This document shows positions 49,893 through 58,643 of a DNA stretch of 64,000 nt, in pieces (the first letter of the stretch is position 1; every line of letters starts with the position of its first letter). The stretch covers positions 248,001 through 312,000 of the forward strand of contig NZ_JAHTMW010000006.1 in the NCBI RefSeq assembly GCF_026236535.1. The letters run 5' to 3'. A program made the translations under genes and the position numbers. A model generated the notes under the pieces. It saw nothing but the letters and a program-made list of their open reading frames with translations. It searched no databases and was not told where the DNA came from. Source of the stretch: Streptomyces sp. SKN60 (GTDB lineage Bacteria; Actinomycetota; Actinomycetes; Streptomycetales; Streptomycetaceae).

Positions 49893-49907
49893 GGGCCGGT
49901 CGGCCCC
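49893..49907. promoter_or_regulatory. DosR/OsdR-like palindrome between divergent Usp genes
   Basis: GGGCCGGTCGGCCCC is nearly palindromic and shares its GGCCC right half with the box at 42972 and with the mycobacterial DosR consensus. It lies roughly midway between the divergent starts at 49823 and 49971. Confidence 0.4.
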
Positions 49908-49970
49908 GGTGGCCCGTGGCGAAGGCGGCACGAATGATGGAGGGAACGGGTCCACGGGAGGTGACCGGTC

Positions 49971-50777
49971 GTGACGCGGAGCATCGTGGTCGGCCTGGAC
50001 GGTACGGAGCAGGCCCGCGCCGCCGCCGCGTGGGCGGCGGAGGAGGCGGTGCTGCGCGGTGCGGCGGTACGCCTGGTGCACGTGCTGGTGCCGTCGCCGG
50101 ACGCCCTGGTGCCCTTCGTGTCACGGGAGCCCGTCGAGTCCTGGGCCGAGGAGCTGCTCACCCGTACGGCGGCGGCTCTGCGGGAGCGCCGGCCGGGGCT
50201 GCCGGTGACCACCGCGCTGCTGCCCGGCGACGCCGTGCCCGGTCTGGTCACCGCCGCCGACGACGCCGACCTGCTGGTCCTGGGCTCGCGCGCGCTGGGC
50301 GCCGTGGCCGGTTACTTCCTCGGCTCGGTCGGCATGACGGTCGCGGGCCTGGTCGAACGGCCCGTCGTCCTGGTCCGCGAAGGCGACCCGCCGGGCCCCC
50401 TCGACGGCCCCGTCTCGGTCGGTGTGGACCTGCGTGAACCGGCCGACGGTCTCCTGGGGTTCGCCTTCGACGAGGCCGCCCGCCGCCGCGGCCCGCTGCA
50501 CGTGACGTACGCCCGCCGGTCCGCACCCCCGGAGCTGCAGCGCGCCCTCGACGACCTGCTCCTCCCCTGGCGCGCGAAGTACCCGGAGCTCTCCGTCACC
50601 GCCCGCGTGGTGCCCGCCTCGGCCGGCCCCGAACTCGTCCGCGCCGCCGCCGACGCCTCCCTCGCGGTCATCGGCCGCCGCATCCGCCGCTCCCCGCTGA
50701 GCACCCACATCGGCAGCGTGGCCCACGCGGTCCTGCACCACAGCCGGGCACCGGTCGTCCTCGTTCCGCACGAGTGA
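49971..50777 (+). CDS. Universal stress protein, tandem UspA domains (divergent copy)
   Basis: GTG 49971 with GGGAGGTG upstream gives 268 residues, shorter than its two neighbours. Domain 1 is intact in layout: SIVVGLDGTEQARAAAAWAAEEAVLRGAAVRLVHVL to GSRALGAVAGYFLGSVGMTVAGLVERPVVLVRE. Domain 2 is reduced at its start (VSVGVDLREPADGLLGFAFDEAARRRGPLHVTYARR) and ends GRRIRRSPLSTHIGSVAHAVLHHSRAPVVLVPHE. Loss of the canonical first strand Asp-Gly-Ser in domain 2 suggests that only one nucleotide site is kept. It is probably co-regulated with the Usp gene it diverges from. Confidence 0.9.
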   Translation: MTRSIVVGLDGTEQARAAAAWAAEEAVLRGAAVRLVHVLVPSPDALVPFVSREPVESWAEELLTRTAAALRERRPGLPVTTALLPGDAVPGLVTAADDADLLVLGSRALGAVAGYFLGSVGMTVAGLVERPVVLVREGDPPGPLDGPVSVGVDLREPADGLLGFAFDEAARRRGPLHVTYARRSAPPELQRALDDLLLPWRAKYPELSVTARVVPASAGPELVRAAADASLAVIGRRIRRSPLSTHIGSVAHAVLHHSRAPVVLVPHE

Positions 50778-50888
50778 CGGTGTGGGCGAGGGCTCGGTCG
50801 TGGGCTTGCGCGTGGGCGTGGGGATGAGGGGTAGCCGCCTGCGTGAGCAGGAGGTGCGGGGCGGTGCAGGGAGTGCAGGAGGTTCCCG

Positions 50889-51608
50889 ATGAACCCGGAT
50901 CCGGCGGCGAACACCGCCCGTGGCGGCGGCGCGGGTGACGGAGCAGGCCCCGAACCGTACGACGCCACTCCCTTCCTGCCGAAACGCGGCCGCCTCCCCG
51001 CGCACCGGCGGGCCGCGGCCGACTGCCGCGGCTGCCCGCTGTACCGGGAGGCGACCGGCACCGTCTTCGGACGCGGCGCCCCGGACGCACGGCTGATGCT
51101 GGTCGGGGAGCAGCCCGGTGACCAGGAGGACCGTGAGGGGGTCGCCTTCGTGGGGCCGGCGGGGCGGCTGCTCAGCCGGGCGCTGCGGGATGCGGGGATC
51201 GACGAGGAGGGGATCTACCTCACCAACGCGGTCAAGCACTTCAAGTTCCGGCGGGACGAACCCCGGAAGCGGCGCATTCACAAACCGCCCAGCCTGCGCG
51301 AGATGACGGCCTGCCGTCCGTGGCTGGAGGCGGAACTCCGGCTGGTCTCCCCCGAGTTGGTGGTCACCCTCGGCGCCACGGCGGGCCGCTCCCTGCTGGG
51401 GCCCTCCTTCCGGGTCGGCACCGACCGTGGAGTGCCGAGGCCGCTGACCGAGATTGAGGACGGCGCGGGTGACGGGACGGATGTGCGGGTGCTCGCGACC
51501 GTCCATCCGTCGGCCGTGCTGCGGGCGCGGGACGGGGACCGGGAGGGCATGTACGAGGGCCTCGTCACCGATCTGAGGACCGCGGCGGAGGCGCTGGAGG
51601 CTCGGTGA
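50889..51608 (+). CDS. udgX: UdgX-type uracil-DNA glycosylase
   Basis: The 239-residue product has GCAGGAGG before its ATG. Motif A is VGEQPGDQED (73-81), the iron-sulfur cysteines visible are C46, C49 and C142, and motif B is LATVHPSAVLRARD. The insert KRRIHKPP (127-134) is the UdgX-specific loop; the His of KRRIH, here H131, attacks the sugar after uracil release and leaves the enzyme covalently bound to DNA. UdgX therefore removes uracil but becomes trapped, a behaviour known from Mycobacterium smegmatis. The start follows a 111-bp gap after the Usp gene and is followed by a copper-protein gene. A DNA ligase gene lies 2.4 kb further on. Confidence 0.93.
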   Translation: MNPDPAANTARGGGAGDGAGPEPYDATPFLPKRGRLPAHRRAAADCRGCPLYREATGTVFGRGAPDARLMLVGEQPGDQEDREGVAFVGPAGRLLSRALRDAGIDEEGIYLTNAVKHFKFRRDEPRKRRIHKPPSLREMTACRPWLEAELRLVSPELVVTLGATAGRSLLGPSFRVGTDRGVPRPLTEIEDGAGDGTDVRVLATVHPSAVLRARDGDREGMYEGLVTDLRTAAEALEAR

Positions 51609-51702
51609 GCCGGGGCGTGCGGGCGGTCGCGCCGGGTAGGCGACGGGGTGGGGATGACTGCCCCGGGGGACGGGGGACCCCGCCGTTCAGTGGAGGTGTG
51701 TC

Positions 51703-52125
51703 ATGGAGACCGCCGTTCGCGGCATGCTGAACATCCATCCCGTCGGCCCCATCGCCCCGGCCGACGCCGACGCGCTGGGCCGGTGCATCGAGCACTGCAT
51801 GGCCTGCGCCCAGGCGTGTGCGGCCTGCGCGGACGCCTGCCTCGCCGAGACCGAGCTCCGTGATCTGGCCTGCTGCGTCGCCAGGGATCTGGACTGTGCG
51901 GACCTGTGTACGGCCACGGCGGCTGTCGTGACCCGGCGCACCGCCCGCAACGGCGACGTCACCCGGTCCGTCCTCCTCGCCTGCCGTACCGCGTGCGCCG
52001 CGTGCGCCGCCGAGTGCGAGCGGCACGGGGACCGGCACGAGCACTGCCGGATCTGCGCGGAGGCCTGCCGCGCCTGCGAACAGGCCTGCGCGGACCTCCT
52101 CGAACTGCCGGATCCCGTCGGCTGA
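51703..52125 (+). CDS. Cys-rich four-helix-bundle copper-binding protein (Csp/DUF326-like)
   Basis: The 140-residue product contains 18 cysteines arranged as CxxxC pairs along helices: CIEHCMACAQACAACADAC, DLACCVARDLDCADLC, CRTACAACAAECERHGDRHEHC and CRICAEACRACEQAC. This matches the four-helix-bundle copper-binding (Csp-like) family, in which Cys residues line the core and hold many Cu(I) ions. No signal peptide is visible, so it would be cytosolic, as in Csp3. It may protect iron-sulfur enzymes, such as the nearby UdgX, from copper. GGAGG precedes the ATG, and a terminator follows. Confidence 0.9.
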   Translation: METAVRGMLNIHPVGPIAPADADALGRCIEHCMACAQACAACADACLAETELRDLACCVARDLDCADLCTATAAVVTRRTARNGDVTRSVLLACRTACAACAAECERHGDRHEHCRICAEACRACEQACADLLELPDPVG

Positions 52126-52157
52126 CGCACCGCACGGACACGACACCCGACCCGACA

Positions 52158-52195
52158 CCGCCGCCCGGAGGGGGGAAGACCGGACGGCGGCTTTT
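52158..52195 (+). terminator. Rho-independent terminator after the copper-protein gene
   Basis: An 11-bp GC stem with one mismatch (52158-52168 with 52180-52190) and an 11-nt loop is followed by CTTTT, one of the few clear U-tracts in the window. The rest of the 52126-52357 gap shows nothing recognisable. Confidence 0.85.
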
Positions 52196-52357
52196 CGGGT
52201 GCGCACCCGCCAGGGCGCATGCCCGTACACGGCCGCATCATGCCCATGACCGCCGCACGAACCAGGCACCGGGACACCGGGCGGTGGGCGGCGGGCGGCG
52301 GGCGGCGGGCACGGAAAATCCGGGGCGCATCCCAGGGGCTCCGGGCAGGATGCCCTG

Positions 52358-53900
52358 GTGCATCACATCCTCTGCGGACTCGCCGGCAATCCCGCCCTCC
52401 CCGCCACGCTGCTCGACCGGCTCGTCGCCGTCGCCGACGAGGACATCGCCACGCGTCTCGCGCGCCGGGCCGACCTCGGTCGGGCGCAGGCGCTCGCGTT
52501 GGCCGGGCGGGTGCCCGGAAGCGCCGTGGAGCTCGCGTACGAGGGGCGGTTGGCGGCGGAGGACGTGGATCCGGCTGCGCGGCCCGATGCCGCGTGCGCG
52601 CTGCTCGACCAGGGGATCGGGCGACCCGGGTGGGCCCGGCTGCTCGCGGGGCATCCGGATCCTGGCGTACGGGAGCGGCTCGCGGCCTGTCCCGGCCTGC
52701 CGGAGGACGTCGTGGAGGTGCTGGCGGCCGACCCGGAGCCGCGGGTGGTGGCCGAGCTCGCGCTGTCGGCGACGGCAGAGGCGGCGGCGCGGCTCGCGGG
52801 GCATCCGCATGCCGAGGTGCGGCGGGCGGTCGCGGGGAACGAGGCGACGCCACCGTGGGTGTTGGCCGCCTTGGTCGCCGGGGAGGGGCCGGCCGCACTG
52901 CGGTGTCTGGTGTGCGACCAGGAGGAGATCCCGTTCGTGCACGACCGCGAGTGCCCGCGGCTCGACTGCGCACTGCCGTCGGGGGCCGCCTGCGACGGCT
53001 CGCACCAGTCGACGGTGCACGCCCTGTGGGAGGCGGCGCTGCGCAATCCGGCGACGCCCGTCGAGGCGCTCGTCGGGTTCGCGGAGCATCCGTCGGCGGG
53101 GCTGCGCTGGACGCTCGCGGCCCGTCCGGATCTGCCGCGGGAGGCCTGCGTACGGCTCGTCTCGGACCCCGTTCCCGGGGTGCGCGCGGATGTCGCGACG
53201 CATCCGGCGCTCGACCAGGAGCTGATCCGGCGGCTGGCCGACGACCCGCACACGGACGTACGGCGTGCGGTCGCCCATCACCCCCCGCATACCCCTCGAC
53301 GTGCTCGTACGGCTCGCCCGGACCACCAGGCTCGCGGCAGTGCCGCTGCCCCGGGTCACGGCGGCGACGCCCGCCGAGGTCGTGGAGTTGGCCGGGGCGG
53401 CGGAGCCGGCGGCCCGCAGGCTGGTGGCCCATCGGCGGGATCTGCCGGCGGAGGTGCGTGATCGGCTGGCCGGTGACACCGATGCGAAGGTGCTCCAGGC
53501 CGTGGCCGGGCATCCCGGTCTGACGGAGTTGCAGTTGAGGGCGCTGATCGAAGGGCACGGCCGCCGGATTCTGGCCAAGGTCGCCGCCCGGCCGGACGTT
53601 TCCGCGGCGCTCCTGGAGGACCTGGTCCGGCACGAGCCGCCGGTGCGGAAGGTGTTCCGGGTGGTGGCCGGGCACCCGCGGGCGACGGCGTCGGCGCTGC
53701 TCGCGTGTCTGGAGGAGCGGCAGGCGCGGCCCGTCGCGGCCGGGCATCCGGCGCTGCCGGCGGCGGTGATCGTGGAGTTGCTCGGGGACGCGGACGGGCA
53801 GGTGGTCGAGGCCGCGGCGGCGAATCCGGCCCTGCCGCCCGCCGTGATGGCGGAGCTGGCGGAACGCGCGGAGCTGGCGGAGCGGACGGACCGGCTGTAG
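52358..53900 (+). pseudogene. LRV/HEAT-like solenoid protein with Cys cluster, frameshifted at a C6 run
   Basis: From GTG 52358 the frame encodes repeated units of about 24 residues such as LAGHPDPGVRERLAACPGLPEDVVEVLAADP and FAEHPSAGLRWTLAARPDLPREACVRLVSDP, a leucine-rich-variant (LRV) solenoid. A four-Cys segment near residue 185 (CLVC, CPRLDC) recalls the iron-sulfur-binding N-domain of the Azotobacter LRV protein. At 53281-53286 a run of six C shifts the reading. The first frame leaves the repeat pattern, while the next frame (plus one) continues it to TGA/TAG at 53900, with units like VAGHPGLTELQLRALIEGHG. With five C the two parts join exactly into about 513 residues. It may be a true mutation, a sequencing error or, less likely, programmed slippage. 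Confidence 0.75.
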
Positions 53901-53970
53901 GCGGGTCGGCGACGGCGCCCCGTTCCCGTCCCGAAGTCCATTGTCAGACCCCTGCGTCAGTATCGAACAC

Positions 53971-56028
53971 ATGACGACGACTGCTGCACCTGCCCTTTCG
54001 CTGACCGACCGTGCCGCCTACGAGAGCGCGGTCGAACAGGCCCTCGCCGCGAGCGCCGCGTACTACGGGGACGGGGAGACGACGCTCGACGACGCCTCCT
54101 ACGACGCGCTCGCCCGGGGCATCGCCGGCTATGAGCTGGCGCATCCGGAGCATGTGCGGGCGGACTCGCCGACCGGGAAGGTCGGCGGGGGCGTGGCGCC
54201 GGTGGGCGAGGTGGCGCACACCGTGGCCATGCTGTCGCTGGACAACGTCTTCGACGCCGAGGGCCTGGTGAAGTGGGACGCGTCGCTGGCCCGCCGGATC
54301 GACCACCCGGTGGCGGGCGGTTACGCGGTGGAGCCGAAGCTGGACGGGGCGGCGATGGCCGCGCGGTACCGGGACGGGCGGCTCGTGCAGCTGGTGGGGC
54401 GGGGGAACGGTGCGCAGGGCGAGGACCTGAGCCATGCGATCGGCTCGATCGTGGGTCTGCCCACGGAGGTGCCGGGCGGGGCCACGGTGGAGATACGGGG
54501 TGAAGTGCTGCTGACCCGCGAGCAGTTCGAGCGGGCGAACGAGATACGGGCCGCGCACAACGCCAAGCCCTTCTCCAACCCGCGCAACGGCACGGCCGGC
54601 ACCCTGCGGGCCAAGGACCGGCCCTACACGATCGAGACGACCTTCTTCGCGTACGGGGCGGTGGAGCTGGACGGTGCCGGCTTCCTCGCGGGAGCGGGCG
54701 GGAGCCACGAAGCCGTGATGGCGCGGGTCGCGGCGCTGGGGGTGCAGACCACGACCGCGACCGAGATCGGGCTGCGCGTGTACGGCACGCTCGCCGAGGC
54801 GCAGGCGCGGGTCGAGGAGATCCAGCGGCTGCGGGCGGAGCTGCCGTTCGGGATCGACGGGGTGGTGATCAAGGCGAACGACCACGCCGAGCAGGACGCC
54901 GCCGGTTCCGGTACGCGGCACCCGCACTGGGCCATCGCGTACAAGCTGCCGCCGGTGGAGGCGCGGACGAAGCTGCTCGCCGTGGAGTGGAACATCGGCC
55001 GCACCGGGCACATCGCGCCGCGCGCGGTCCTGGAGCCGGTGGAGGTGGACGGCAGCACCGTCACGTACGCGACGCTGCACAACCCGGCGTTCATCCGGAA
55101 CACCGGCCTGATGGTGGGCGACACCGTCGTGCTCTACAAGGCGGGCGACATCATCCCGCGGGTGGAGGCGCCGGTCGTGGCGCTGCGCACGGGCGCGGAG
55201 ACCGAGATTCCGCTGCCCGAGGCGTGCCCGGGGTGCGGCGGCGAGATCGACACGTCCGGCGAGCGGTGGGAGTGCGCGGGCGGGGCGAGCGGCGGCTGCG
55301 GGAAGCTGCCCGCGCTGCGGTACGCGGTGGGCCGCGACCAGCTCGACATCGACGGGCTCGGCGTGACCTATCTGGAGGCGCTGGTCGAGGCCGGGCTCGT
55401 GGACGACGTCGCCGATCTGTTCTTCCTCACCCGCGAGCAGCTCGCCGAGGCCACCGGCAGTGACAAGCGCGCCGATGCGCTGATCGGCCGGCTGGCCGGG
55501 GCGAAGGAGCAGCCGCTGAACCGGGTGTTCTGCGCGCTCGGCGTGGTGCGGACCGGGCGGACGCTGTCGCGGGAGATCGCCCGGCACTTCGGCACCATGG
55601 ACGCCGTCCGGGCGGCGACGCCTGAGGAGTTGGCGGAGGTGAAGAAGCTCCCCGCCGCCAACGCGCCGAAGATCGCGGCCCACATAGCCGCGCTCGGCCC
55701 GGTCATCGACAAGCTGGTCGCCGCCGGGGTGAACATGACGGAGCCCGCGGCCGACGGGGCGGACGCCCCGGGCAGCAGGCCGCTGGCGGGCGAGACGGTC
55801 GTCGTCACCGGCGGTATGCACGGCCCGCTGGCGGGGCTCAACCGCAACGCGATGAACGAGCTCATCGAGCGCGCGGGCGGCACGGCCTCCGGCAGCGTGT
55901 CGAAGAAGACGACCATCCTCGTCGCGGGCGAGGGCGCCGGGTCGAAGCTCGCCAAGGCCGAGCAGCTCGGCACCCGGGTGCTCGGCGAGGAGGAGTTCGC
56001 GGCCCTGATCGCCGACCACCTGGCCTGA
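53971..56028 (+). CDS. ligA: NAD-dependent DNA ligase (LigA family)
   Basis: ATG 53971 gives 685 residues; an in-frame upstream GTG/ATG at 53941 adds a non-conserved lead. No ribosome site precedes the ATG, and TATCGA ends 4 bases before it. Domain Ia ([18 protein letters not shown] [13 protein letters not shown]) is followed by the adenylation site K123 in [10 protein letters not shown]. Then come the nucleotidyltransferase core, the OB fold ([40 protein letters not shown]) and a zinc finger with four Cys (CPGC, WEC, GCG). HhH motifs and a C-terminal BRCT domain ([33 protein letters not shown]) complete it. It seals nicks using NAD+. Its accessory neighbourhood suggests a second LigA paralog rather than the replication enzyme; this is inference. 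Confidence 0.9.
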   Translation: MTTTAAPALSLTDRAAYESAVEQALAASAAYYGDGETTLDDASYDALARGIAGYELAHPEHVRADSPTGKVGGGVAPVGEVAHTVAMLSLDNVFDAEGLVKWDASLARRIDHPVAGGYAVEPKLDGAAMAARYRDGRLVQLVGRGNGAQGEDLSHAIGSIVGLPTEVPGGATVEIRGEVLLTREQFERANEIRAAHNAKPFSNPRNGTAGTLRAKDRPYTIETTFFAYGAVELDGAGFLAGAGGSHEAVMARVAALGVQTTTATEIGLRVYGTLAEAQARVEEIQRLRAELPFGIDGVVIKANDHAEQDAAGSGTRHPHWAIAYKLPPVEARTKLLAVEWNIGRTGHIAPRAVLEPVEVDGSTVTYATLHNPAFIRNTGLMVGDTVVLYKAGDIIPRVEAPVVALRTGAETEIPLPEACPGCGGEIDTSGERWECAGGASGGCGKLPALRYAVGRDQLDIDGLGVTYLEALVEAGLVDDVADLFFLTREQLAEATGSDKRADALIGRLAGAKEQPLNRVFCALGVVRTGRTLSREIARHFGTMDAVRAATPEELAEVKKLPAANAPKIAAHIAALGPVIDKLVAAGVNMTEPAADGADAPGSRPLAGETVVVTGGMHGPLAGLNRNAMNELIERAGGTASGSVSKKTTILVAGEGAGSKLAKAEQLGTRVLGEEEFAALIADHLA

Positions 56029-56060
56029 GGGGCCGGGCGAGTCCGGGCCCGGGCCGCCGA

Positions 56061-56080
56061 GCCCGGCCCTGCGGCCGGGC
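56061..56080 (+). terminator. Hairpin after the DNA ligase gene
   Basis: A perfect 8-bp stem (56061-56068 with 56073-56080) with a CTGC loop sits in an almost pure G+C stretch between convergent genes. Confidence 0.55.
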
Positions 56081-56134
56081 CGGGCCGGGCCGCGGGCCCG
56101 GGGCCCGCGCCGCACGGCCGGCCGGGCCGCCAGG

Positions 56135-57205
56135 CTAGTCGCCGCCTCCGCCACCACCGCCGTCTCCTCCCCCGTCCCCGCCACCGCCGCCCCCGCCGTC
56201 GCCCCCGTCGCCGCCGTCGGAACCCCAGCCGTCGCCTCCGCCGGGCTCGTTGTCGTCGCTGCCGCTACCCAGGTTGCTGAACCAGGAGCGGTCCCAGTCG
56301 GCGTCGGTGGCGACCGGCTCGCCGGCGTCCACGAGCCGGCGCTCCGAGCGGAAGCGGGCCAGGCCGGTGGTGTCGCCGAGGCCGAAGGAGACGGCGAAGG
56401 CCTGGGCCATGACGGCGTCCAGGGGGTCGGGGCTCTCGTAACGCACGGGGGCGAGGGGCAGCAGTACCGTGCCCGGTTCGACGGCGGGGCGGCGCGGCGG
56501 GCGGGTCAGCAGGGCGACGCGGCGGTCGTCGCGGAGCAGCCAGGAACTCGACGCGTCGGCGCGGCGCAGTGCCCAGCGCGGGCCGCCGGGCAGTTCGACG
56601 TCCACCGAACTCTTCGACTTGCGGAGCTTCTTGCGCAGGGCGAGACGGGCCGTGGCCTCGCCGACGGTCAGGCGCAGGCCCTTGGCCGGGTCGGCGGCGT
56701 CGCGGTGGAAGCCGTGCGGTGCCCGGATCCGGACGACCGGGGCCTGCGGCGCCCACACGTCGACGCGCACCAGGCGCCGATCCACGGCGACGGTGACCGG
56801 CCCGGCGGGACCGTCCGTGTGCCGCCGGGCGATCCACAGCGGTACGCCTTCGGCCCAGGCACGGCTCGCCAGGGCGCCCACGCCCTCCGGTCCGCCGCTG
56901 TGCCGCAGGGCCAGTTCGCCCAGCGCGCGGGCGAACTCGGCGGCCCGGCGGACCTTGACCGGTTTGCTGGTGCCGGTCACCCGGGTGACCGGGACCGCGC
57001 CGGCGTCCTGGGGCAGCCGGTCCAGCGGGCGTTCGGCGCCCCCGCCGCCGAGCCAGTGGCCGCGCTGGTACGCCTCGGCCATGGCGGCGAGGTTCAGCTC
57101 GCCCAGGGGCGTGGTCCGGCCGCCCCTGCGCAGTCCGTCCTCGGTCAGCTCCACCGTCCGCGCCAGCGGATTCCACGACTGCTCGCCATAGAGCACCCGG
57201 CTCAC
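56135..57205 (-). CDS. TerD-associated protein of unknown function with Gly/Asp-rich tail
   Basis: GTG 57205 (VSRVLYGEQSWNPLARTVEL) with GGGGG five bases upstream gives 356 residues; an in-frame GTG at 57241 is possible. I do not recognise the family. Visible are an N-terminal segment LNLAAMAEAYQRGHWLGGGG, a central domain with VPLWIARRHTDGPAGPVTVAVDRRLVRVDVWAP and SVDVELPGGPRWALRRADASSSWLLRDDRRVALLTRP, and a C-terminal run of about 45 residues that is nearly all Gly, Asp and Ser. It has no signal peptide. It is 38 bp downstream of terD on the same strand, so it probably acts with the TerD protein. The tail may be disordered or bind calcium like TerD. Confidence 0.7.
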   Translation of the reverse strand: MSRVLYGEQSWNPLARTVELTEDGLRRGGRTTPLGELNLAAMAEAYQRGHWLGGGGAERPLDRLPQDAGAVPVTRVTGTSKPVKVRRAAEFARALGELALRHSGGPEGVGALASRAWAEGVPLWIARRHTDGPAGPVTVAVDRRLVRVDVWAPQAPVVRIRAPHGFHRDAADPAKGLRLTVGEATARLALRKKLRKSKSSVDVELPGGPRWALRRADASSSWLLRDDRRVALLTRPPRRPAVEPGTVLLPLAPVRYESPDPLDAVMAQAFAVSFGLGDTTGLARFRSERRLVDAGEPVATDADWDRSWFSNLGSGSDDNEPGGGDGWGSDGGDGGDGGGGGGGDGGGDGGGGGGGD

Positions 57206-57243
57206 CACGACCCCCGTCTCTCGCCGGACCGACACACCCACGC

Positions 57244-57828
57244 CTACTTGCTGACCGCGAAGCGCATCAGGGCGTGCTCGTCCCCCTGCTTGATCTTGCC
57301 GGTGACGTTGATGACCTCGAGCTTCCAGGAGGTGCCGACGCGCATCGCCTTGGCCACCGCGCAGCCGTTGTCCTGGGTGAGCAGGCTCGGCCAGATGTCG
57401 GCGACCTGCTGGGAGCTGCCGCCGGTCGCGTCGTACACCTTGAAGCTGATGTTGCGGGCCTTCTGGAAGGAGCTGCCCTTCTTGTACGCGGCGGCGACGA
57501 ACACGATCGACGTGATGTTGGCCGGGATCCGCGCGAACTCCACGGTGACGGTCTCGTCGTCGCCCGCGCCGTGGCCGGTCTGGTTGTCGCCGCTGTGGAT
57601 CAGCGAGCCGTTGCCCATCGGGTCGAGCGAGTCGAGGCCGGCCAGGCGCACCGGGTCGGCGCCCTGCATGGCGACGGCGATCAGGTCGAGGTCGGTGCCG
57701 GTCTTGCGGCGCAGCTTGCCCAGCACTCCGCCGGTGCTGCCGGCGGTGGGGTCCCAGGAGACGCCGATGGACAGGTGGGTCACCCCGTCGAGGTCTGCCG
57801 GGCCGTCTTCCTTGGTCAGCGTGATCAT
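57244..57828 (-). CDS. TerD family calcium-binding stress protein
   Basis: ATG 57828 with AGGAAG upstream gives 194 residues: MITLTKEDGPADLDGVTHLSIGVSWDPTAG, DLDLIAVAMQG, GNGSLIHSGDNQTGHGAGDDETVTVEFARIPANITSIVFVAAAY and a C-terminal FAVSK. The Asp-rich loops (DLDLIAV and HSGDNQTG-GDDE) are the two calcium sites of the TerD fold. TerD proteins occur in tellurite-resistance and stress-response clusters, and Streptomyces has many copies involved in calcium-linked development. It is divergent from the HEAT-MerR gene pair and is followed by an unknown gene. Confidence 0.93.
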   Translation of the reverse strand: MITLTKEDGPADLDGVTHLSIGVSWDPTAGSTGGVLGKLRRKTGTDLDLIAVAMQGADPVRLAGLDSLDPMGNGSLIHSGDNQTGHGAGDDETVTVEFARIPANITSIVFVAAAYKKGSSFQKARNISFKVYDATGGSSQQVADIWPSLLTQDNGCAVAKAMRVGTSWKLEVINVTGKIKQGDEHALMRFAVSK

Positions 57829-57914
57829 GCGCGGGTCTTCCTTTGTCGAAGGGTCTACAACATCCAGAGTCTGCCCGGCCCCTCGGCGGTTCCCGCGACC
57901 GGTCCCGGCTCCGC

Positions 57915-57945
57915 TTGACCTTGACACGGTGACAAGGTCTTCACT
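57915..57945 (+). promoter_or_regulatory. MerR-type promoter with 19-bp spacer and operator
   Basis: TTGACC (57915-57920), a 19-bp spacer and TTCACT (57940-57945) form the stretched promoter typical of MerR control. The inverted repeat GACCTTG-N9-CAAGGTC (57917-57923 and 57933-57939) fills the spacer. The MerR-HEAT protein encoded by the second gene of this operon is the obvious regulator, so control is probably autogenous. Confidence 0.8.
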
Positions 57946-57966
57946 GCGGTCCAGGAGGTGGCCCTG

Positions 57967-58641
57967 ATGACCACGAACAACGCGGACCCGGCGGTGCTGC
58001 GCGGACTTGAGCACGCCGGCGCGTCCGTGCGCCTGAAGGCGGCGCTGGCGATCGGTTCGTGCCCGGCCCCGGGGTATGTCGGCGCGCTCGTCGAACGGTG
58101 CGCGGTGGAGCCGGAGTTCCAGGTACGGGAGATGCTGACGTGGGCGCTGACCCGGCACGCGGCGTCGGAGACGGTCCCGCTGCTCGTCGCCGAGGTCCGT
58201 TCGGAGCGGGGGCGGGCGCGGAGTCAAGGGCGGAGTCAGGCGCTGCACACGCTGTCCAAGATCGGGGACGGGCGGGCGTGGCCGGTGATCACTCCGGCGC
58301 TGCTCGCCGACACCGACGACGAGGTGGCGCGCAGCGCCTGGCGGGCGGCGGTGGTGCTCGTGCCTGAGGGTGAGGAGGGTGCGCTGGCCGTAGTGTTGGC
58401 CGGGCAACTCGGGCGCGGCGGGCGCGAGACCCGGCTGAGCCTGAGCCGGGCGCTCATCGCACTCGGGACGGTGATGCTGCCGACCGTGGCGGCCGCGACG
58501 ACGCATCCCGACCCGCACGTGCGGGCGCACGCGCTCGCCACGGAGCGTCTGTGGCGGGACCCGGACGCCGGCTTCGAGTTCGCGATCGAGGAGGCGAAGC
58601 GCGTCGTGGCCCTCGGCGGGGCAGGCGAGGAGGGACGGTAG
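57967..58641 (+). CDS. HEAT-repeat protein paired with MerR-HEAT regulator
   Basis: ATG 57967 with AGGAGG upstream gives 224 residues, all helical HEAT-like repeats: GLEHAGASVRLKAALAIGSCPAPGYVGALVERCAVEPEFQVREMLTWAL, LAEVRSERGRARSQALHTL-type units and TRLSLSRALIALGTVMLPTVAAATTHPDPHVRAHALATERLW. No catalytic motif is visible. It is the first gene behind the MerR promoter and is followed after 2 bp by the MerR-HEAT regulator gene, whose own C-terminal repeats are of the same type. The two may bind each other through their solenoids, the first acting as sensor or anti-regulator. This is inference. Confidence 0.85.
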   Translation: MTTNNADPAVLRGLEHAGASVRLKAALAIGSCPAPGYVGALVERCAVEPEFQVREMLTWALTRHAASETVPLLVAEVRSERGRARSQGRSQALHTLSKIGDGRAWPVITPALLADTDDEVARSAWRAAVVLVPEGEEGALAVVLAGQLGRGGRETRLSLSRALIALGTVMLPTVAAATTHPDPHVRAHALATERLWRDPDAGFEFAIEEAKRVVALGGAGEEGR

Positions 58642-58643
58642 GG

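Noticed and set aside
53281..53286. Programmed +1 frameshift in the LRV-like gene
   Set aside because: The C6 run could slip, but no stimulatory stop or structure was recognised and the gene is not of a type known to use frameshifting. Mutation or sequencing error is simpler.
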